From Ochotona curzoniae (taxonomy: Eukaryota > Chordata > Mammalia > Lagomorpha > Ochotonidae), in assembly GCF_017591425.1 (NCBI RefSeq), contig NW_024466218.1, positions 15,886,001 to 15,950,000 of the forward strand: DNA of 64,000 nucleotides, written 5' to 3'. Both the position numbers and the translations under genes were made by a program. A model generated the notes under the pieces. It saw nothing but the letters and a program-made list of their open reading frames with translations. It had not been told where the DNA came from and did not search any database. Below, one piece after another: positions 45,327-57,684 of this stretch; positions within the stretch are counted from its first letter, which is position 1, and every line of letters begins with the position of its first letter.

Positions 45327-47088
45327 TCTGCTTGTTATTTTGAATAATAACCTACATGATACAATTAATTTGCACAGTATCTACAGAACTCAATAGGTGA
45401 TAGAAAATAAAGTAAGCACAGTATTTAGAGATAGGAGACACCTGAAGAAATCTCTGTATCTGAATACATTTTAAACAAAGGGGAAGCAAAAATAAATTCT
45501 GTACATCTAGTATACAGCCATAGTGTCACCTGGCCTTAATTCTGTCTCCTACACTTGGGGCTTACTAAAACAATAAATCACAAGTGTTTTCATCAAACGC
45601 ACACACACACACACACACGGGTAACTATGTGAGATGAATGGATATATTAATTATCTTAAATTGTAATATTTATATCACAATGTATGCCTAGATCAAGTTA
45701 TCGAATTGTAGACTTTAAAACCATATTATTTTTAAACATATAAAAGCCAAAATCAGAGAAGTTAAGTGATGCTGATCAAGGTAACCTGGCTCCTCAAGGA
45801 CCAGTGACAACCCGGGCCTTGTCACCTGCATTTTACAACGCTCCGTCTGCGACAGCAATCCTAATCCTCATGGACAAGAACAGAACCGTTAGCTCTCAGT
45901 GTCCACCGAAGCAAGGAAGCAAAAACAAATAAAAGTTCTAATACTCAAATTAGGAAGCACCTGTTTGTTTCAGGGCTTTCTGGCAGTGATCTGCTTCGTA
46001 GTAGCATCATGAATTTCTCTTGTGACTCCACCTTGCAGCCCACTCTCAGCGTTAGGGTAGAGGTGAACGCCTCAGCACTCGCTCCAGGACTTCGAGGTTC
46101 TTAAGACAGCGCATGCTCATGTAAACCACTCCAATGAGTCGATGAGATGGCTTTCCTCCTCATGAAAAAAGAATAATAATGCAGAGAAGGCAAGAAAACA
46201 GAAGGCATGATTGGAAGTAGCAATTTCAAATAGATACACACTTTGTTTATTTGGTTGCTGGTCCTACAGTTTTTAATCTTTCAGGCCCCATAAGACTCGA
46301 GAGCTGAAAACTAAAGATTTCATATCAGAGGTCATAGGGATACAACTGTACAATAGAACTCCAATTCACTATCTCATAGGGCCCCTGATGCGGCCACAAA
46401 TTAACAGAAAAGTTCTTTCAGGAAACTCCAAGTGAAAAAATAAAACATGTTGCTGGCATTGCAAACTGCTCCACACCTCTATACTTCAATGAAATTCCAC
46501 ATGTGTTGTACATCAGTGACTATTTATTATCAGTTTTAAATTTACGCAGCTCTGGTCACTAAACAAAAGTAAGTATGCATTTCTTGGTATATTTTGGTTG
46601 TCAATGTTATCCAATTATGATCTTTTTAAAAATCTTTAATTATGGAAATTACATGATTTGATTTCAACATTTAAGAACACAAAATATATTTCCATATCTG
46701 ATCCTCATAAGGTATTAATTAGTTAGCCTTGCTTTATAGATGAAGAATGTTAAATTGCATTGCCTAGGCTTATACACGGTGACAATATTGAGTCTAGACT
46801 CAGGATACAGAATTAAGACATTTACTTTTTTTGTAAAGTGAAAATATTCATTTTTCTTGAACTCTAAACACATCATTCTTTTCAGTTTTGTAAGTTTCAG
46901 TCTTCTGTGTGTTGTAGTTTTAGCTAACCTTGATAAACAAAGAGAATGATCAAAAGGCGGAGCCCAGAGGAAATTGTTTTGAAGGAATAAACTATTGTGT
47001 AAAATATATGGCTCACAATGGTAATATGTGTTGGCTCCACACATGTATGTTCACATGTGCCATTATGAAGTAACAAGAAGCAATGTGG
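45327..47088. other. Unassigned 1.8 kb; CpG-richer 45780-46150
   Basis: No gene or SINE. CpG dinucleotides are relatively frequent around 45830-46140 but below island density. AT-rich after 46400. Confidence 0.5.
45600..45618. repeat. (CA)n microsatellite, short
   Basis: Nine CA units. Confidence 0.97.
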
Positions 47089-47396
47089 GGGCCCATGTCA
47101 TAGCATAGCAGGAAAACCTTCAGCCTATACTGCCGGCATCACATATGGAGGTCAGTTTGTGTTCTGGATGCTCCACTTCTGATCAAACTTCCTGCGAATG
47201 GGAATGCAACAGAGGATGGCCCAAAATCCCAGAGCTCTTGTACCCATATGGGAGACCTGGAAGAAGCTCCTGACTCCTGGATTAGCCCAGCTCTGACCAG
47301 TGCAATGATTTGGAAAGTGAGCTAGCAGATGAAACATCTCTCTCTCCTCTCTCGGTAACTCTGCCTTCCCAGTAAAAATAAATAGATCTTTAAAAC
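47089..47396 (+). mobile_element. CSINE, full length
   Basis: 'GGGGGCCCATGTCATAGCAT' head, 'CACATATGGAGGTCAGTTTG', 'GAGACCTGGAAGAAGCTCCT', tail 'CCCAGTAAAAATAAATAGAT'. 'GAAGCAA' flanks it on both sides. Confidence 0.9.
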
Positions 47397-48341
47397 AAAA
47401 ATGAAGCAACACAATAAATTATGCTATGGAAATGGAAGTGATATAGTCACATTTTATTTTTTATGTACCATTATTGACTTTAGAATGGACTTAGTTGTTC
47501 ACTCATCCACTGAGGTCACCCAAGTTCAAAGTGGTTGGTTAACTTGGAGATTTACATTTAGATTATGAGTCCTCCTTGTATTGAGATAAGTAACCAAATC
47601 TTTTAGACCAAATAATGATCTTCTTTTTGTTTATTATTATTATTATGCTCTTCCGTCTATGAATATACAAGCAAGTTTTCAATCTTACATCTTGAAAATC
47701 AATTAGAGCTGTTAAACTCTGCCATCCAGATGTTCATTCACCTGCATCTACTGCCTATTTTTGTTCCTACCTCATCTAAGATGAGGCAATTTGCCTATCA
47801 CATTGAGGTGTTGAATTATTTGGGGAAAGGTTTAGAAAGAATTTTTCCCAATCAACCTGCAGATATTAAGAAATGCATAAGAGACCAACAGCAGTTTAGT
47901 CCTAGAGTATAAAGGCAGAGGAGCTGTCTTGGTCATTGTCACAGCATCAGGAGATGACAAGGGTAGGAGAAGCATAGACACCTCCTCCCAACCCAGAAGC
48001 AGAAGCCAAGAGCTTCTGTCTTCTACACATATCAGGATCTTTGCTAAAAAATCAACTTAACCAAATTCTGGTTCAGACACATTAAAGAGGTTTGAAAACT
48101 TTGAAAACCATTCAAGCAAAATGATTTGGTCCATATCATCCAGTCACTGTGAAATAAGGAGTGCACCCAGGTCGCATGTGACATTGTATAGGCTTTCTTC
48201 ACTAATCCATGTCTTCTTGATGGAAAGTAGATATTACTAACCTTAGTTTATGAAGTACAGAACTCAGAGCATGTTAGTTAAGCTTGCAAAGCCTAATGCA
48301 AATTTTACATGCAATGTGTCTCAATGCAAAAAAAAAAAAAA
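47397..48341. other. Unassigned sequence
   Basis: Nothing recognised. There is a short ATT run near 47634-47645. Confidence 0.5.
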
Positions 48342-48658
48342 GCTTTTTTTTAAATTCGGAAAGTCAGATATACATAGAAGAGGAGAGACAAAGAAGATCT
48401 TCTGTCCATTGATTCACTCCCCAAGCAGCCGCAATGGCCGAAGCTACATAAATCCAAAGCCAGGGGTCCGGAGCCTCTTCCAGGTTTCCTACACTGGTGC
48501 AGAGTCCCAAGGTTTTGGGCCATCCTTGTCTGCTTTCTCAGGTCACAAGCAGGGAGCAGAACGGGAAGCAGGGCTGTTAGGATTAGAAATGGTGCCCATA
48601 TGGGATCCCAGCATGTGCAAGGAGAGGACCTTAGCTGCTAGGCTACAGTGCCAGGCCC
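48328..48658 (-). mobile_element. CSINE, full length
   Basis: After an A/T run, 'CATTGATTCACTCCCCAAGC', 'GGCCATCCTTGTCTGCTTTC', 'GCCCATATGGGATCCCAGCA' and the antisense head 'CTACAGTGCCAGGCCC' occur in order. Fairly young sequence. Confidence 0.93.
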
Positions 48659-49559
48659 AGAAAGCATTTTTTAAATATGTGAATCATGCACTCTGTTCTT
48701 CCTATTATAATTGAAATTGCCTTCTCCAGAAATCACCTTGTCACTTCTGAAATGTTCTTTGTCCTTTAACTTCAAGTCTGTTTCTTCTCTGTTAAACTGA
48801 TTGCTTGTGATGCCCTTCCAAGATGACCTCTGCCTGGCACAGAAAGCCAGCCAACAGGCCGTTTGTCACACCTCATCTCTTCTCTTTTATGAAAGGGACA
48901 AAAGGCTGTCTTTGAACCCCCTTTGGAAGTGTTTTCATGCTAATCCAAGAATTACTGTTGTTTGTTTTCTGGCCCTGTGCAGTGTGAAGCCGTTCATGGG
49001 GCCGCATGGACCTTGTCTAGTCACTTTGCTGGCCATTCTTGGAACATTCTGGGGAAACGCATCATCGCTCTGCTGGTGGGAGACAAGTCTGTGTCCCTGC
49101 CTGAGGCTGGCAGCCAATGCATCTATGTCCTTGATTGCGCATGAACACATCTCGTGCCATCTCTGCCAGGCAGCCTACCACACACTCGGGGAGCAGGACA
49201 AGCAGAATTAAATGCTCGTCAACAAAGACCAAGGCCACGGAGGACACCAAGGCCTCCCAAATGTGTATCTCTCCTGAAAAGAAAGGAGGAAAGCGAGCCG
49301 AGTACTTTGGTCAGCGTTTTGGGGAAAGCTTAAATTATGAACAGTGCAATACGAACAGATCCAAAACAGCGATCAGGACACATGAATTCTCAGTCCGCCA
49401 CTGACTGTAAAACTTCTTCATGCGTATTCCTTCTCAGAGGTGGTCATATTAACTCATACTTTAGACATCATGGAGCTCTAAGGAGAATTACAGGAATCAT
49501 TTTCTGCTGAGGTACTTGGTGAATAACCAAAATTAAACATTGATTGTGCTACCGTCCCC

Positions 49560-49615
49560 TCTTTCTGAGCCTCAGTCTCTTCATCTGCAAAATGAAAATT
49601 CTAGGATTAGATCAC
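49560..49615 (+). mobile_element. Possible MIR fragment
   Basis: 'CTGAGCCTCAGTCTCTTCAT' followed by 'CTGCAAAATGAAAATTCTAG' resembles the MIR core ('gcctcagtttcctcatctgtaaaatgg'). Confidence 0.45.
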
Positions 49616-51556
49616 TATTTCCAAAGCTGGCACAGTGTCAGAAACGCCTTAGTGATTTTGCAAGAAGCTAAATTAGAAACCTTAATAAGAAGAAACCTAA
49701 CGCCAAAAATCATGTTTTTGGTTTAATTTTCCACATTTATTTTGGACACAACCTGCCCAGGAGTGTGATTCTCAAAGAAGAAAACAAGCTAAGTTTGTTT
49801 CCAGTTTCTCCGTTAGAGTTCTGAACTACATAAAAGCTTATTTTCAAAAGTCTCACACTAAAGGAAGATATCTTTGACACGAGCAATATCCTAATTTGCC
49901 AATTTATTTGTTGTTAATGCTGATAAATTATACTAACTGAGGAAAAGTAGGCTTAATACACTTGTAGAGGAGGAGGGATTTTCTGAAACAGTATATATTT
50001 TTTCAGATATGCAAATTGCACCCCAGAGATTTTATCAGAAAAGCAATCATACAATTTTCTTTTCAAACCAGATACATTTTTAAAATGAGAGAGGATTATT
50101 GACAGTTAGCGTAGACATAACTCAGGAATCTCCAGGACATACAGAGTAGGACTTGTCTGTATTAGCAGAAAGTTCATGTCAAAAGGAAAACAACAGAATT
50201 ATCAAAAAGTGGGACGGGAATTGCAGGTTCTAGACTTCTTCATCAAAGTTATGAGTGATTCAAATTCACCTCATTTTGATTCATGTCCATCTTTATTTCT
50301 CAGAAACAACCAATGGGTAGAAATTCTCCTGAGTTTGACAAGACTTATGTCTTGATAAATTAATCATAAATAAGTCGGAAATGACCTTTGCTCAATCCAC
50401 CTATAACATGTTCACAAAACTTAGTCTCAGTCAAGTAAAATAACCCAACATAAGCCTTATTTTATAATACGTGTTGAATATCTTATGTAATTTGCTGCAT
50501 ACTGGGATCCAAGCAATCCTGGCAACAGAGCACATGGTGGAATGTTCAGAAGAGGTGGCTGTCTTGGAGTTATGGTCAGCAACATGAGACAAGATGGCAC
50601 TGCATTTCACCAGCCTGGAAAAAGATAAAAATGTAAATGCAAGTGTGGTCTCTACTAAGTGTGTATCACTTTTATAGCATTGTAAGGCTGGAAAATCGTA
50701 AGTCAAACTATTGTAAGTCAAGGACAATCTGTATATCTGTCTCTGGTGCTTCTTTGCAATCTGTCCTCTAGCTGGCTTGCTTTGAGGCTTGTGGCAAGCT
50801 TAACTTGGAGGGTCCGTGAACTGGTGCGTCTCCTTTAGATGATTCAAGACAGCTGCTATGCGGGACCACCAGAAACGCCTGTAAATATCAGACAGTATGC
50901 CAGATTACTAAGAAGCTCATGACCATGACAGCCCTGTAGTTAAACTGTGGACAGAATTTGTACTGTCCTCCTCTCATTCTGACCGCTAACCCCATCACTA
51001 ACCCCCAGCTGCCTGTCTGTCAATACCCACTGGGCCGCAGGAAAAATGTCGCGTCCCAATATTAGATTTTCTAATATTGCTTGTCTGACAAAAGTGATTT
51101 CCTTCTGGCTTTATATCTGAGAGATGACTCCTGGGTTGTAATGAGCCTTTCCCCATGCCCCTATTCTCACTCGGCCATATTAACAAGTACCAAACACCTG
51201 GCTTGGGATTTTTTAAAAATATATATATAACCCAGTTTCCAGTCCCCTTTCATTCATGAAAGGAAATTTGTAAATTGTCAACTTGACTTAATTTTTCCTC
51301 TGAACTCACACCTATTTGTGGTATTAAAAACTTGCCCCCTGGGTTTCACTCATCTGCAGCAGGTGACAGAAAAGGGGAATTAGGAATGTGCCTGTCGTCT
51401 TCTTGGAGTGGATTTTCTTTCAGCAAGTCTGCTATCAATTCTGTCTCTGCCAAAATAGCATTTTAATATGTTACCTGCCAGTTGAATATGTTCTCTTAAG
51501 TTGACTTCTGCTGTGTTTTGAGTTGCTATTTACCATTAATTTTCCTTCCGTTTTAC

Positions 51557-51608
51557 TATGCTTGTTATTTTAATATATGCTTGTTATTTGATTTATGCTT
51601 ATTATTGT
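51557..51608. repeat. 18-19 bp short tandem repeat, about 2.7 units
   Basis: 'TATGCTTGTTATTTTAATA', 'TATGCTTGTTATTTGATT' and 'TATGCTTATTATTG' start at 51557, 51576 and 51594. Confidence 0.88.
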
Positions 51609-52937
51609 TATAAATATGGATGATACTATTTTGATAAAGGCTGTAGCTCTGTAAAACAGCAGACAGGAGAGTATAGAAAGGGTAGTAAACAGGGCCTCCC
51701 CTTCCTGGAAAGACTGATTTTAATGAGGTTTGTTTTTTTTTTTTCCATAGTTGGGAAGATGTTCTTGACCTCCTTGGCCCAGCAAGATGTGATTTCTTGA
51801 CACTGAGAGCATTGCAAATGAATTTTTATCAGAGCAGCATAAGGTGGACACCAAGGGAATTTCTCCAGTATTTAACAAAGGCATCTATTTGCAACACAAA
51901 GCCATGCTTTGTTTACCCTTCCTCTTTGTCCTAGATGTGGTATTATTCCAGAGGCATTGCTTCTTCCTTACAAACTGTCAGTGGCCAAGGGTACTTTTCA
52001 GCGTGTTTGGGATCATAATTGGCAAAAAAATGTCTGCTCAGTCGTGGAGCAGAGGTAAAGGTCAGGCCTGACTGTGAGGGCCATACTCCAGATTGCATGA
52101 CACAGACCCCAAAGCGCCTTGCCCACTCTCCAAAGTTCACAGAGCCTTCTACGTGTTCTAGGGATAAAGCTTTACTTCCCTGCCGGATAATTAGCAGCAG
52201 GGCGAGCCTGGCTTCCTTGTCATTGGGCACTCAATGGTGCTCCTTTCCTCCAAGCTCATTTCCTTGGAAGGTGAGAGCCATTATCGTAAAGAGGGATATT
52301 GTAAATTCAGTTCCTTCTGCTCTGCCATGGCTCTGAGCAGAGAAATTTGTGTTTTCTGCCAGGGAGAAGAATAACATTTACTTAATGGATGCTGAGCAAA
52401 AGATACTCACATTTCATGCTTCACGACTTAAGCTGATCCCAGATCAGAAGGGAACTTTTCCAGATTCTGAGTTGTACAACCAAGTACGTGCTTAATATAA
52501 ACAACTTTTCTGTCCCCATCCAGGCATGGTCTGAGATGCTCCTATATCCTGTCAGCTTCCAAATGTGTTCAAAATCGTGTTTTATATCCTCATGCCTACA
52601 GGTTTCTACTACAAATTTTAGCCTCATAGTACTTATTATCGGGGTTCTGCTCCACTGAATTCCAGTTCTGCTTCACCAGCATTCTAGTCCCTTGGAAAGA
52701 ATCCTATATACCGTTAAAGTTGTAACACCTAAGTGTCCACACTTGGCATTGTTGATAGCAGAAAACCATGAGGATGGAGGAGACATGAGACAGTTGAAAG
52801 AGTGTGTTTTTCAAATTAGAAACCATTGATCCAGATTCAACCCACCTTTGCCCCCTAACCAAGTAGGTAATCATAAATTACCTGGTAGTTACTGTTGCAA
52901 TTTCTTTATCTATAAAAAGTGATAGTAATTCTGATCT

Positions 52938-53240
52938 TGCTGGGTAGGGTCTGTGGTCCAAAAGTTAATTCATCACTTAGGGAATCCATACTCCATATGC
53001 AAGTCTCTGGCTTGAGCTGCAGTTCCTCCTCTTCCCATCCAGCTTCTTACTATGCCCACCCTATGAAGCAGTAGTCATACCTCATGTACTTGGGTCTCTG
53101 CCAACCATGTGGTCAACTGAATTGAGTTTCCGCCTCTTAGTTTTTACTTGGTCAAACCTGATTGTTGTGGCCTTTTGTGGAGTGAACCTGCAGATGGTAA
53201 AGGTTTTTCCATCTCTCTTTGTGTATGTCTCTTGAAGAAG
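52938..53240 (+). mobile_element. Old CSINE
   Basis: 'GGGTAGGGTCTGTGGTCCAA' head, 'TGTACTTGGGTCTCTGCCAA', 'TGGAGTGAACCTGCAGATGG', then a CT region. It lacks a clear A-rich tail and is diverged. Confidence 0.75.
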
Positions 53241-53442
53241 GAGGAGGAAGAAATGGAGTAGGAGGGCAAATCAGCCCTTGCAACTCTTTCAAGAGAACCA
53301 AGAAAAGCAAAAGATCAAGTCCATTACTCCCAGAAAGCCAAAGTTGGATCACATCTCCTTCTCAGAGGAGAATCCAATTTGTTTCTATCACAAGTTGCTA
53401 GCAACTCCTAGAAAAGTCATTCAACTTTTCTGTGAGTTCATC

Positions 53443-53477
53443 CAAAAAAAAAAAAAAAAAGAAAGAAAGAAAGAAAA
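53443..53477. repeat. Poly(A) and (AAAG)n tract
   Basis: A run of A followed by GAAA units. No SINE body is attached on the left. Confidence 0.95.
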
Positions 53478-53524
53478 ACAGCCTCTTCTTTGAGGTGTTA
53501 TTTGAAGGATTAAATGAGATGTTC

Positions 53525-53849
53525 TGGCCCAGCGCGGTGGCGCAAGTGGTTAAAGGTCCTCGCCTTGCATGCCCGGGATCCCATATGGGCGCCGGTTCTA
53601 ATCCCGGCAGCCCCGCTTCCCTTCCAGCTCCCTGCCTGTGGCCTGGGAAAGCAGTCGAGTACGGCCCAAAGCTTTGGGAACCTGCACCCGCGTGGGAGAC
53701 CTGGAAGAGGCTCCTGGCTTCGGATCGGCATAGCATCGGCCGTTGCGCTCACTTGGGGAGTGACTCATCGGACGGAAGATCTTCTTCTCTCTCTCTCCTC
53801 TCTGTATATCTGCCTTTCCAATAAAAATAAAAATAAATCTTTTAAAAAA
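53525..53849 (+). mobile_element. Young CSINE with perfect 13 bp TSD, closest to consensus
   Basis: 'TGGCCCAGCGCGGTGGCGCA' head with one extra A in 'GCGCAAGTGG', intact B box 'GGTTCTAATCC' (53594-53604), 'CCATATGGGCGCCGG', tail 'CCAATAAAAATAAAAATAAA' plus poly(A). The TSD 'AAATGAGATGTTC' is exact (53512-53524 and 53850-53862). It has many intact CpGs, consistent with a recent insertion. Frames of 112-130 codons inside it are SINE-derived. Confidence 0.98.
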
Positions 53850-53862
53850 AAATGAGATGTTC

Positions 53863-55935
53863 ATAGAAACCAAAACTAACACTACAGAAGAAAAGTAAAA
53901 GTGTTGCCAGAAAATAAAGGGTTACTATGATGCTGATAGTTATATTTTTAAATTCTAAAAATAGGTATATTAATATATTATCTGCAGTTAAGTATTTTAG
54001 TATATTATCCACAGTTAAGTTGGCCTAGCTAAGAATACAGTGTCATCTTTGAATCAAGACCAGTCACAAGGTCCTGCAGATGAAAAAGATGATACTGTAT
54101 TGTGTCTTGGGACTGTGATCTCATTGCTGAGGCAGAACAATCCTAGTGGCCTCGTCCATGTACTTCGCAATCTGATTGTGTCACAAGCCAAAGCCTTACA
54201 AGTAAACATGGGAAGCATGACACAGGTACTCGCTAACTGTCGAGCCCCCAACTCCGGATTTTCTGATTTGAGATTTCAAATGCTGATTGTGTGTCATTCA
54301 GACTTGAACTCCCTCCCTGTCGTTGGCCTTGTGGCCTTGTCTACCCTCTCCTCTTCCATACACTCTGTCCCTCCCTAGTTCTTCAGATCACATGGAACTG
54401 AAAAGAGTAATAACCAACGTTTTCAGTTGCATATATAGGTTTTTGCTATTCTCCCCTGAGCATAATTTCCCAGGCTCCTAATTAAGGTTCTGCTCCTATC
54501 TTCGATGATACTAAGGGAATTCCACCTTGTTCTTGGTCCCCAAGCCCTTGTTACTAATGTACAGGGAGCTCTTATCCCCTCTCAGGACACTTCACTGCTG
54601 GCTTCCTGACTCCAAACCTTCAAGACTCTCCTGAACACAAAGAACCAAAGCCAAAGCAATCTACCTGGTGAAACAGAACTTAGAAAGACATTTTAGAAAA
54701 AACTTGAACTGTGTGGGACTCCTCTGCACACCTCAGATTCACTGCTTTTCTTCCTACATTTAGCCTTCTCACCTCCTCAGTTCTCATGATCACAGATGAC
54801 TTCAGAAAGTATGATTTTTTTAAATCCCAGCTAGAGCTCCAAGGACTGAATCAGACACTGCTTGATTTCCGACTTCAAGTTGATGGGTAATAATCAAGGA
54901 CTCCAGATCACATGTTCATTGTTGATTAAACAGTTAACACACAACACAGGCTTGTCATCAAACTGAGGGGCGGGGGGACGTAACTGATGAGCTGGATACC
55001 TTGCATGTCTCCAGTAGACACAGCAGTGTGGTTTCCAGCCCTGGCTTTATTGCAGTTTGAGCTCCCTTCAATGATGTCTGACATGGAGGCATCACAGCCT
55101 GCAAGACATCATTAGACTGCAATGGTGGCACAGACCTTTGCTGACCTGTGCAGGTTGTAGGGGACAATTGCACACGGTGCTGGCCACTTGCTTAGCTCTG
55201 AAATCTGCCAACACAGAACAGTACTGATGCTTATGTTTTGCCTCACAATCCCCCTCACAAAGCATTATCCCTCTGCTGGGCACCACTGTATCCATGAGGA
55301 GCTGAAGAAGCTTCAATCAGGTCCTGTTACTCACAGTGAACGTCCTCACCACTGTGACACCACTGTGTGTACAGCTGCCCCCTTATTTCCTGCACAACCC
55401 GCCAGGTACTTCTACCAGTACAGTCAGTTTAAGAGCCCAATTACTTGGCATAGGGACTGGGGTGGTGAGAAGAGGACTGACAAAGAAACTTCCACTCCTC
55501 TGTTCTTTTGTATGTCAAAGTGCTTTAGTGGGATTGCAGACCCAGGTTGCTCATGCCTTGTGTGCTATAGAGATTCATGTGGAACCATTGTTTCTGCCCT
55601 GTATTAATGGCATATACTGTCTGTCTTTGCATGAGGTTTTGCTACTGGGTCAAACCAATCATACCTGGTTCCTTTAGCCTTAAGACAAGTTCAATCCCAA
55701 GAGGTCATTTACTTTTCATATAAATTTTTTCCAGGCACATCTTCAAAGTCAGTTGTAGGCTAGACATATAAATGTAAGAATCTTACTTCAAACTAAGCTC
55801 TTGCCTTAATCTTTGCCAGAATTAAAGACAAGTAACTGGACTAAATACAAAGCTTACATTTAGGTGAGGATTACATGTTTAAATAAATAGATTATCCAAA
55901 TTATCACTCTCAATCAATTTCATGAGCTGATACTT
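53863..55935. other. Unassigned 2.1 kb with a small tandem repeat
   Basis: No SINE. Overlapping frames of 139 codons (55188-55607) and 113 codons (55336-55677) lie in different phases with an antisense frame beside them. None has a domain I recognise. C/T-rich at 54290-54370. Confidence 0.45.
53974..54020. repeat. 27 bp period short duplication
   Basis: 'TATATTATCTGCAGTTAAGT' at 53974 recurs as 'TATATTATCCACAGTTAAGT' at 54001. Confidence 0.9.
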
Positions 55936-56310
55936 TTTAAAAATGTTTATGTATTTGTTGGTTTATTTATTTATTTGAAAGGTATAGTTACAGAGAGAAA
56001 GATGGAGAAACAGAGAGAGTGAGAGATCTTCACTCCCCAAATGGACCCACAAGCTGAGCCAGACCAAAGCCAAGAAGCGGAACCTCCATCCAGGTTGCCA
56101 TGTGGGTGGCATAGTTCCAAGCACTTGCACCATCCTCTTCTGCTTTCCCAGGGGAACATTATCAGGAAGCTGGATCAAATGAATAGCAAGGACTAGAAGA
56201 ACCATATGGGATCCAGGATTCTCAGGCAACAGATCCCAAACCATTGCCCATGTGGAATGCTGGTGTTACAAGTGGATTCTTAACCTGATATACCATAACA
56301 CAAGTCCCAA
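55936..56310 (-). mobile_element. Old CSINE, slightly long
   Basis: 'TTTATTTATTTATTTGAAAG', 'TTCACTCCCCAAATGGACCC', 'CTGCTTTCCCAGGGGAACAT' and the antisense head 'TATACCATAACACAAGTCCC' are in order. An extra stretch near 56200-56250 makes it longer than usual. Confidence 0.85.
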
Positions 56311-57035
56311 TTTAAATTGTGTTTTTAAGATCTATCACCAGGAAAGACAAAATTGGACCCAAACAATTTAGCATTTTTAATATACCTGCTGGACATTGAA
56401 GCATTGGGAAATGGGTTATAATTCTAGTTTTGACCTGATGAAGAACTGACACTTTGAGAGCATCCAGAGTTAGAGAAAAAGGAGGGTCAAGTGAATGAAG
56501 CTAAGACAAGGAAGAAGGGAGAGCCTGAAGCTGGAGACTCAGAGAAAATACTGTGAAATGTTTGTGCTACTCAGTCTGTCATCCTGAGTGCCTTCTCCCT
56601 GAATCCTCTGGAAGAACTGACAACTGCCTGGCTTTTATGAATTCAAATCGACATTTACAGGCTTTGCCTCAACAGGACCTGGCATACAGCTTTTCCTGCA
56701 TTAATTAGCAACCTGAAGTGTAAAGGGAGGGACTTGTGATACCCAGGAGAGCAACACCAGCTGGGACTCAACTCATTGGACGGACCTAATTCTGAGGTCT
56801 TATCTAGATTCATCCACACGTGAGGGCTGGGCTGAGCCCACCTTCCCTGCAACAGCTAACAAAGCAGCAGCACCGTACCTCTGCTTAGAGAATCATTGCT
56901 CCTTCTTTAGGTCTGGTCTCAGCTCAGGACCATATCAGCCCAAGCACAGCCAGAGGACTTACCCATGTCTCACAGTTTTCATTTACCTGTATTGCACCAG
57001 TATTCCATCTGAAAACGATGTTTAAAATATTCCTG
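56311..57035. other. Unassigned sequence
   Basis: No repeat or gene recognised. Some CpG near 56770-56880. Confidence 0.5.
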
Positions 57036-57400
57036 ATGGCTGGCATTGTAGCACAGTGGATAAAGCCACCACCTGCAATGCTGTCATTCCATATGGGTGC
57101 TGATCTAAGTCCCAGCTGCTCACTTCTGATCCAGCTCCCTGCTGATGTGCCTGGGAAAGCAGCAGAGGATGGCCTGGGTATGTGGAACTCTGCATCCACC
57201 TGCCAGACAAGGAAGTAGCTCCTGGTTTCAGCCTGGTGCAGTTATGACTATTGTAGCTTGCAATGATGTTGTAGCCACTATGAGTGTTGCTGCCACTAGG
57301 GAGTGAGCCAGTGGACGGAACATCTGTTTCTCTCTCTCCCCTCTGTGTATGTGTGTCCTTCTTTCTGTAGCTCTTTCAATTAAATAAATATTTTAAATAT
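57036..57400 (+). mobile_element. CSINE with internal 18 bp expansion
   Basis: 'GGCTGGCATTGTAGCACAGT' head, 'CATTCCATATGGGTGCTGAT', 'AAAGCAGCAGAGGATGGCCT', tail 'CAATTAAATAAATATTTTAA'. In the body 'GATGTTGTAGCCACTA' (57265-57280) recurs as 'AGTGTTGCTGCCACTA' (57283-57298), which lengthens the element. Confidence 0.88.
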
Positions 57401-57524
57401 GTGTGTTGAGTAACATTCAAGCTTAAAAACAATTTAAAAATTTATTTCATTATCCAGTTACAAAGTACATTTGTAGCCGTTATTCAACTTAATTATCAAA
57501 TACTTTAGAAAAGGCTAGAACTGC

Positions 57525-57665
57525 AATGGTTTTGCCCACTTTGCAAGTGAGAAAACGGAGACCTAAAAAGATGGCCTGTTTAAAAAACAGTAATAGTAGT
57601 AAGGCTACAACTGGAGTTCAAATATCTCAGGTCTAAGCTCTCCATTTATTATTTATTCATTCAAC
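57525..57665 (-). mobile_element. MIR SINE relic
   Basis: 'TTTGCAAGTGAGAAAACGGA' and 'GGCTACAACTGGAGTTCAAA' followed by 'CTCAGGTCTAAGCTC' fit the antisense MIR core in order. Confidence 0.6.
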
Positions 57666-57684
57666 AAACATTTTTATGCTTCTT

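Larger units (their letters stand above)
48659..52937. other. Longest repeat-poor block (4.3 kb), candidate conserved noncoding region
   Basis: No SINE insertion and no microsatellite over about 4.3 kb, while the rest of the window has a SINE about every 1.3 kb. The composition is balanced in places, with scattered CpGs (48990-49390, 50990-51200, 52030-52260). A 136-codon frame (48801-49211) and shorter frames have no domain. One possible MIR fragment lies near 49560-49615. This could be regulatory DNA under constraint; coding exons cannot be excluded but none is visible. Confidence 0.4.

Noticed and set aside
45780..46150. CpG-island promoter
   Set aside because: CpGs are more frequent than nearby but sparse, and no transcription start or exon is seen.
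48801..49211. 136-codon open frame in the repeat-poor block
   Set aside because: Three or more frames are open on both strands here, which fits GC-richer noncoding DNA; no motif or splice pattern supports coding.
53432..53882. Several frames of 94-130 codons on both strands
   Set aside because: All are inside or run into the young CSINE at 53525-53849 and its flanking poly(A) tract.
55188..55677. Overlapping 139- and 113-codon frames, considered as a retroviral gene remnant
   Set aside because: No motif strong enough to name; the two phases overlap and no LTR is nearby.
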